Shown: positions 12,389 to 15,095 of the stretch, piece after piece
Numbering within the stretch: the stretch's first letter is position 1
Layout: each line of letters begins with the position of its first letter
From: Patescibacteria group bacterium
GTDB lineage: Bacteria; Patescibacteriota; Minisyncoccia; Phycocordibacterales; UBA2100
Direction: 5' to 3'
DNA: 15,095 bases
Assembly: GCA_015489565.1 (NCBI GenBank)
Contig: WFZM01000011.1
Location: 1-15,095, forward strand
Program-made: the position numbers and the translations under genes
Notes under the pieces: model-generated
Told to the model about the DNA's origin: nothing
The model's input: only the letters and a program-made list of their open reading frames with translations
Databases searched by the model: none

Positions 12389-15095
12389 ATGAATTTATAT
12401 AGTATGATAGTTTCAATCAAAGGACTAAAAAGCAAGTTTACAAGTACTTTGCTGGGGCTGGCCTTATTAAGTGTTTCTGCGCTAACACCGGTTTTAGCAT
12501 TTGCAAAAAATAATTTGAATTATAACTCAGATGAAATAGTTAGGGAATTTGTACTGGCTAGCGCAGAGAAAACCGGGGATGCTCTAGATTCTTTAATTGG
12601 GTATCTATGGTCATTCTTTAGTGCAAATGATTCTCAATTCAACGATAAATACAAAACCGCTTATGTTGCGCTCAATATAAAGGAATTAGCTATAAACCAA
12701 GGTAAAGAAGAAGCAGAAACTAAAGTTACCAAAGATAATTTTAACCATCAAGCTATTTTTCCCAGGGTGGTGTATATAAACAGATATATTTCTCAAAGAG
12801 ATAATAATGAAACAACATACAAAGATAACATCTCCTGGGCCGCTATTGCAATAAGAGAACTTAGGAAAGAGTTCGATAAAAAAATATCAGAACTGAGTCG
12901 CAAAGAGCATACGACTATAATTAAAAATTACATAGAAAACGATAACACCTCTTTATCTCAAAGAATAGATCAGCTACACAATGTAGATCTATACAGCCCA
13001 ATTGTTCACGACGGACGCGGAACCTTTATCACTCTTAACATAGAGGATTTAAACGTTTCAAAACTAAGTCTGTCTGGCCCGCTTTACGACTCAACGGGCA
13101 CTCTTGGCTCTCCGGGTCAGATACTAAGCTCCACTGGCACTTCAACTTTATGGATAAACAGCTCCAGTGTCACCTTGGGTTCTATCGATCAACACTCAGA
13201 TGTAGATACCAGCACAAACGCTCCAACAAACAACCAGGTTCTCACCTGGGATGGAAATAATTGGGTTCCCAACTCTATACCCAACTTGGAAACTACAACA
13301 AATATAACCAATACAGTGACGGGTCATAAGATTGCCGATTATACGAATGAGGACAATACAACAACAGGTATAAACGAAACGATTACAGATCTTGCCTTAA
13401 ACGGCAACTCTCTAGATTACGTGGCAGAAGATGGAGTAACAACAAATATCGACTTGTCACTGTATTTGGATAATACTGATGACCAGAATATCCAAAACCT
13501 CTCACTCTTAGGAGATATTCTAACAGTAGGGATAGAAAATGGTTCTTCACAATCAGTCTCTCTTTCACAATACGCACTGGATACTGACTTACATAACCCG
13601 GTCAGCCTAACAGGGCCTCACAGCTATCTTAGTCTTAATAATCAAGAAATCACTCTTAACGGCATCGATATTTCAGATGACACTAATCTAACTGCTGGAA
13701 CGGGTATAGTCCTATCTGGCGATACCATAAGTCTAAATGACACCCCGGTAACACCGGGTACTTACGGATCGGCCACCCAAAGTGCAAGCTTCACCGTGGA
13801 TTCCCAAGGAAGATTAACATCAGCATCCAACGTTATCATTACCCCTGATTGGTCCAATATACAAAATATTCCTTCGGACATAGCAGATGGTGACAATCAA
13901 AACCTATCACTATCCGGAAATTCCCTTTCCATTTCTGGAGGAAACTCTCAAGATCTTTCAAGTCTACAACTTGACTGGAATAATATACTAAACAGGCCAT
14001 CCGGTTTAGATGATGGAGATGATGATACTACATATTCAAGTGGTAACGGTCTTTCTCTCTCAGGAACTACTTTTTCTGTGAACTCCCCCACATGTAACGG
14101 AAGTGACAAGCTTCAATGGAATGGCTCAGCCTTTATTTGCTCCACAGATGTTGATACAACATACTTAGCTGGTACAGGATTATCTCTTAGTACAAATACC
14201 TTCTATTTAAACGCCAACATAGACTTGTTAACTGATGTTGACACTAGCACAACGGCACCTGCCAATGGGCAAGCTCTAAAGTGGGATGGTAGCAATTGGG
14301 TGCCAAGTAATGATAACGATACTGTGTATACAGCAGGGGTCGGCCTAGCTCTTAACGGGACAGAATTCTCACTAAATGCTGAGTTAAATAATCTAAATGA
14401 TGTTTGGGTTAGTGGAGATTCTATCTTAGCTGGTTACAGGAGTGTTACTTCTGGTAGTCAAGGCTCTACGGCATTTGGTTACTCCGCATTATCTAATTTG
14501 GATAGCAACGGAATACACAATACCGCTTTTGGTATGAGTTCCTTGCCGCGTGTTACCACAGGTGCTTATAATACGGCCATAGGTACTAATGCTGGCTTCT
14601 CCTTGAAATATGGTTCATCCAATACTATTTTAGGCGAAAGTGCGATGTACAATTTATATAATGGAGATAATAATACAGCCATAGGTAGAGAGGCCGGTAG
14701 AAATGCAGGTGGATCCAACAACATTTTCATAGGATATAGGGCTGGAGATAATGGATCTTCTAATTCAGATAGAAACATAGTCATAGGTACTGATATAGAT
14801 TTAGTAGATGACCAAGCTGATAATCAATTAAATATAGGAAACATTATATTTGGCACAGGCATAGATGGTATCGGTACCACTTTATCTAGTGGCAATATTG
14901 GTATAGGGGTAAACACGCCAACAGACAAACTCCACGTTGCCGGCTCACTCCGCGTAGAAGGTGCTCTGAAAGACTCCGGCAATTCAGCCGGAAGCTCCGG
15001 CCAAATCTTAAGCTCCACCGGCACAGGCACGGCTTGGACAAGCTTGAGCTCTGTAAGCTTAGGCTCTATAGACCAACACTCAGATGTAGATACCA
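12389..15095 (+). CDS. Large secreted, repeat-rich fibre-like surface protein (3' incomplete)
   Basis: One frame is open from ATG 12389 to the window end, over 900 codons. Residues 1-40 form a signal peptide: a basic start (KGLKSK), a hydrophobic core and the end PVLAFA. Residues about 40-220 are charged and partly helical and may form a coiled coil. From about 225 the protein is made of S, T, N, G and D-rich beta repeats typical of phage tail fibres and bacterial adhesins, such as GQILSSTGT, DVDTST and WDGNNWVP. Around residues 693-786 there are YadA-head-like repeats (NTAIG...AG) with a 17-residue period. Next comes GNIGIGVNTPTDKLHVAGSL, a motif seen before S74/endosialidase-chaperone ends. 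A repeat of an earlier segment then starts, so the protein is longer. Probable role: attachment or host contact at the cell surface (inference). No stop or anchor is visible. Confidence 0.85.
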   Translation, partial: MNLYSMIVSIKGLKSKFTSTLLGLALLSVSALTPVLAFAKNNLNYNSDEIVREFVLASAEKTGDALDSLIGYLWSFFSANDSQFNDKYKTAYVALNIKELAINQGKEEAETKVTKDNFNHQAIFPRVVYINRYISQRDNNETTYKDNISWAAIAIRELRKEFDKKISELSRKEHTTIIKNYIENDNTSLSQRIDQLHNVDLYSPIVHDGRGTFITLNIEDLNVSKLSLSGPLYDSTGTLGSPGQILSSTGTSTLWINSSSVTLGSIDQHSDVDTSTNAPTNNQVLTWDGNNWVPNSIPNLETTTNITNTVTGHKIADYTNEDNTTTGINETITDLALNGNSLDYVAEDGVTTNIDLSLYLDNTDDQNIQNLSLLGDILTVGIENGSSQSVSLSQYALDTDLHNPVSLTGPHSYLSLNNQEITLNGIDISDDTNLTAGTGIVLSGDTISLNDTPVTPGTYGSATQSASFTVDSQGRLTSASNVIITPDWSNIQNIPSDIADGDNQNLSLSGNSLSISGGNSQDLSSLQLDWNNILNRPSGLDDGDDDTTYSSGNGLSLSGTTFSVNSPTCNGSDKLQWNGSAFICSTDVDTTYLAGTGLSLSTNTFYLNANIDLLTDVDTSTTAPANGQALKWDGSNWVPSNDNDTVYTAGVGLALNGTEFSLNAELNNLNDVWVSGDSILAGYRSVTSGSQGSTAFGYSALSNLDSNGIHNTAFGMSSLPRVTTGAYNTAIGTNAGFSLKYGSSNTILGESAMYNLYNGDNNTAIGREAGRNAGGSNNIFIGYRAGDNGSSNSDRNIVIGTDIDLVDDQADNQLNIGNIIFGTGIDGIGTTLSSGNIGIGVNTPTDKLHVAGSLRVEGALKDSGNSAGSSGQILSSTGTGTAWTSLSSVSLGSIDQHSDVDT
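13106..13211 (+). repeat. Surface-protein module, copy 1
   Basis: This 106-base segment encodes GSPGQILSSTGTST...SVTLGSIDQHSDVDT. It recurs at 14990-15095 with the same length, 1884 bases (628 codons) later. The final 22 bases are identical in both copies, so part of the similarity survives at the DNA level. Confidence 0.85.
14234..14305 (+). repeat. DVDTST-WDG-NWVP module, second copy
   Basis: This 72-base unit encodes DVDTSTTAPANGQ...WDGSNWVP and matches 13199-13270 (DVDTSTNAPTNNQ...WDGNNWVP) over the same length. It lies inside the larger 628-codon period, so at least two levels of duplication are present. Confidence 0.8.
14465..14745 (+). repeat. YadA-head-like 17-residue repeats
   Basis: Six N(T)AxG-type units start at 14465, 14519, 14570, 14621, 14672 and 14720. 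The central spacings are exactly 51 bases (17 residues) and the outer ones 54 and 48. Typical units are NTAFGMSSL, NTAIGTNAG and NTAIGREAG. Such units form left-handed trimeric beta-rolls in adhesin heads; trimerisation here is inferred. Confidence 0.75.
14990..15095 (+). repeat. Surface-protein module, copy 2 (cut by the window end)
   Basis: The second copy of the 13106-13211 module encodes GSSGQILSSTGTGTAW...SVSLGSIDQHSDVDT. It runs into the end of the window, which suggests that the following modules are also repeated downstream. Confidence 0.85.

Noticed and set aside
1..15095. TGA recoding (UGA as Gly) as in some CPR lineages
   Set aside because: gap, rpiB and the 823 ORF end at TGA at the expected lengths, and conserved proteins contain no in-frame TGA.
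1..15095. CRISPR array, tRNA or rRNA genes, insertion sequences
   Set aside because: No regularly spaced short repeats outside the surface gene, no tRNA-like T-arm and acceptor pairing in the intergenic regions, and no transposase ORF were seen.

Overview
The window looks like a chromosome segment of a Candidate Phyla Radiation (Patescibacteria) bacterium, probably of the Parcubacteria type. The evidence is indirect. SecA carries the charged insert between its first ATPase motifs that I associate with Parcubacteria. Obg is a short form ending soon after the G domain. A single-pass membrane protein with an HEPN-like RNLLAH motif and a tandem excisionase-type HTH protein belong to kinds common in that group. 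RpiB is the Glu-type, and a very large signal-peptide surface protein built from repeats closes the window. TGA acts as a normal stop (gap, rpiB), so this is not a UGA-glycine lineage. Every gene I accept is on the + strand, and Shine-Dalgarno sequences are nearly absent. Several genes have a good -10 box placed so that the transcript would start at or within about 10 bases of the ATG.

Layout. 1-635: the 3' end of gatA. 654-1557: an AT-rich stretch with two small membrane-protein ORFs and a decayed coding remnant, separating gatA from gatB. 1608-3101: gatB. GatA and GatB are subunits of the Asp/Glu-tRNA amidotransferase. 3177-3812: membrane-anchored HEPN-like protein. 3795-4095: a dense regulatory interval with a strong promoter followed at once by a terminator (candidate small RNA), a 15-bp perfect palindrome, an extended -10 promoter, and a 22-pair hairpin forming the leader of secA. 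4096-6603: secA. 6930-8224: a small four-helix membrane protein (Phage_holin_4_2/YvlD type) and obg, 2 bases apart. 8225-8837: a long non-coding region with a terminator, two DnaA-box matches and repeated TAGCTG words. 8838-10046: a protein with two N-terminal HTH repeats and a C-terminal membrane anchor. 10177-12307: gap-rpiB-rpe, an operon with ATGA stop/start overlaps at both junctions, linking lower glycolysis to the non-oxidative pentose phosphate branch. 12389 to the window end: a secreted or surface fibre-like protein, over 900 codons and incomplete.

The best candidates for something undescribed are the secA leader hairpin with the adjacent candidate small RNA, the consensus DnaA boxes that occur only in intergenic DNA between 8.4 and 12.3 kb, the predicted membrane-tethered tandem HTH protein, and the membrane-anchored HEPN-like protein. 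None can be proven from this sequence alone.
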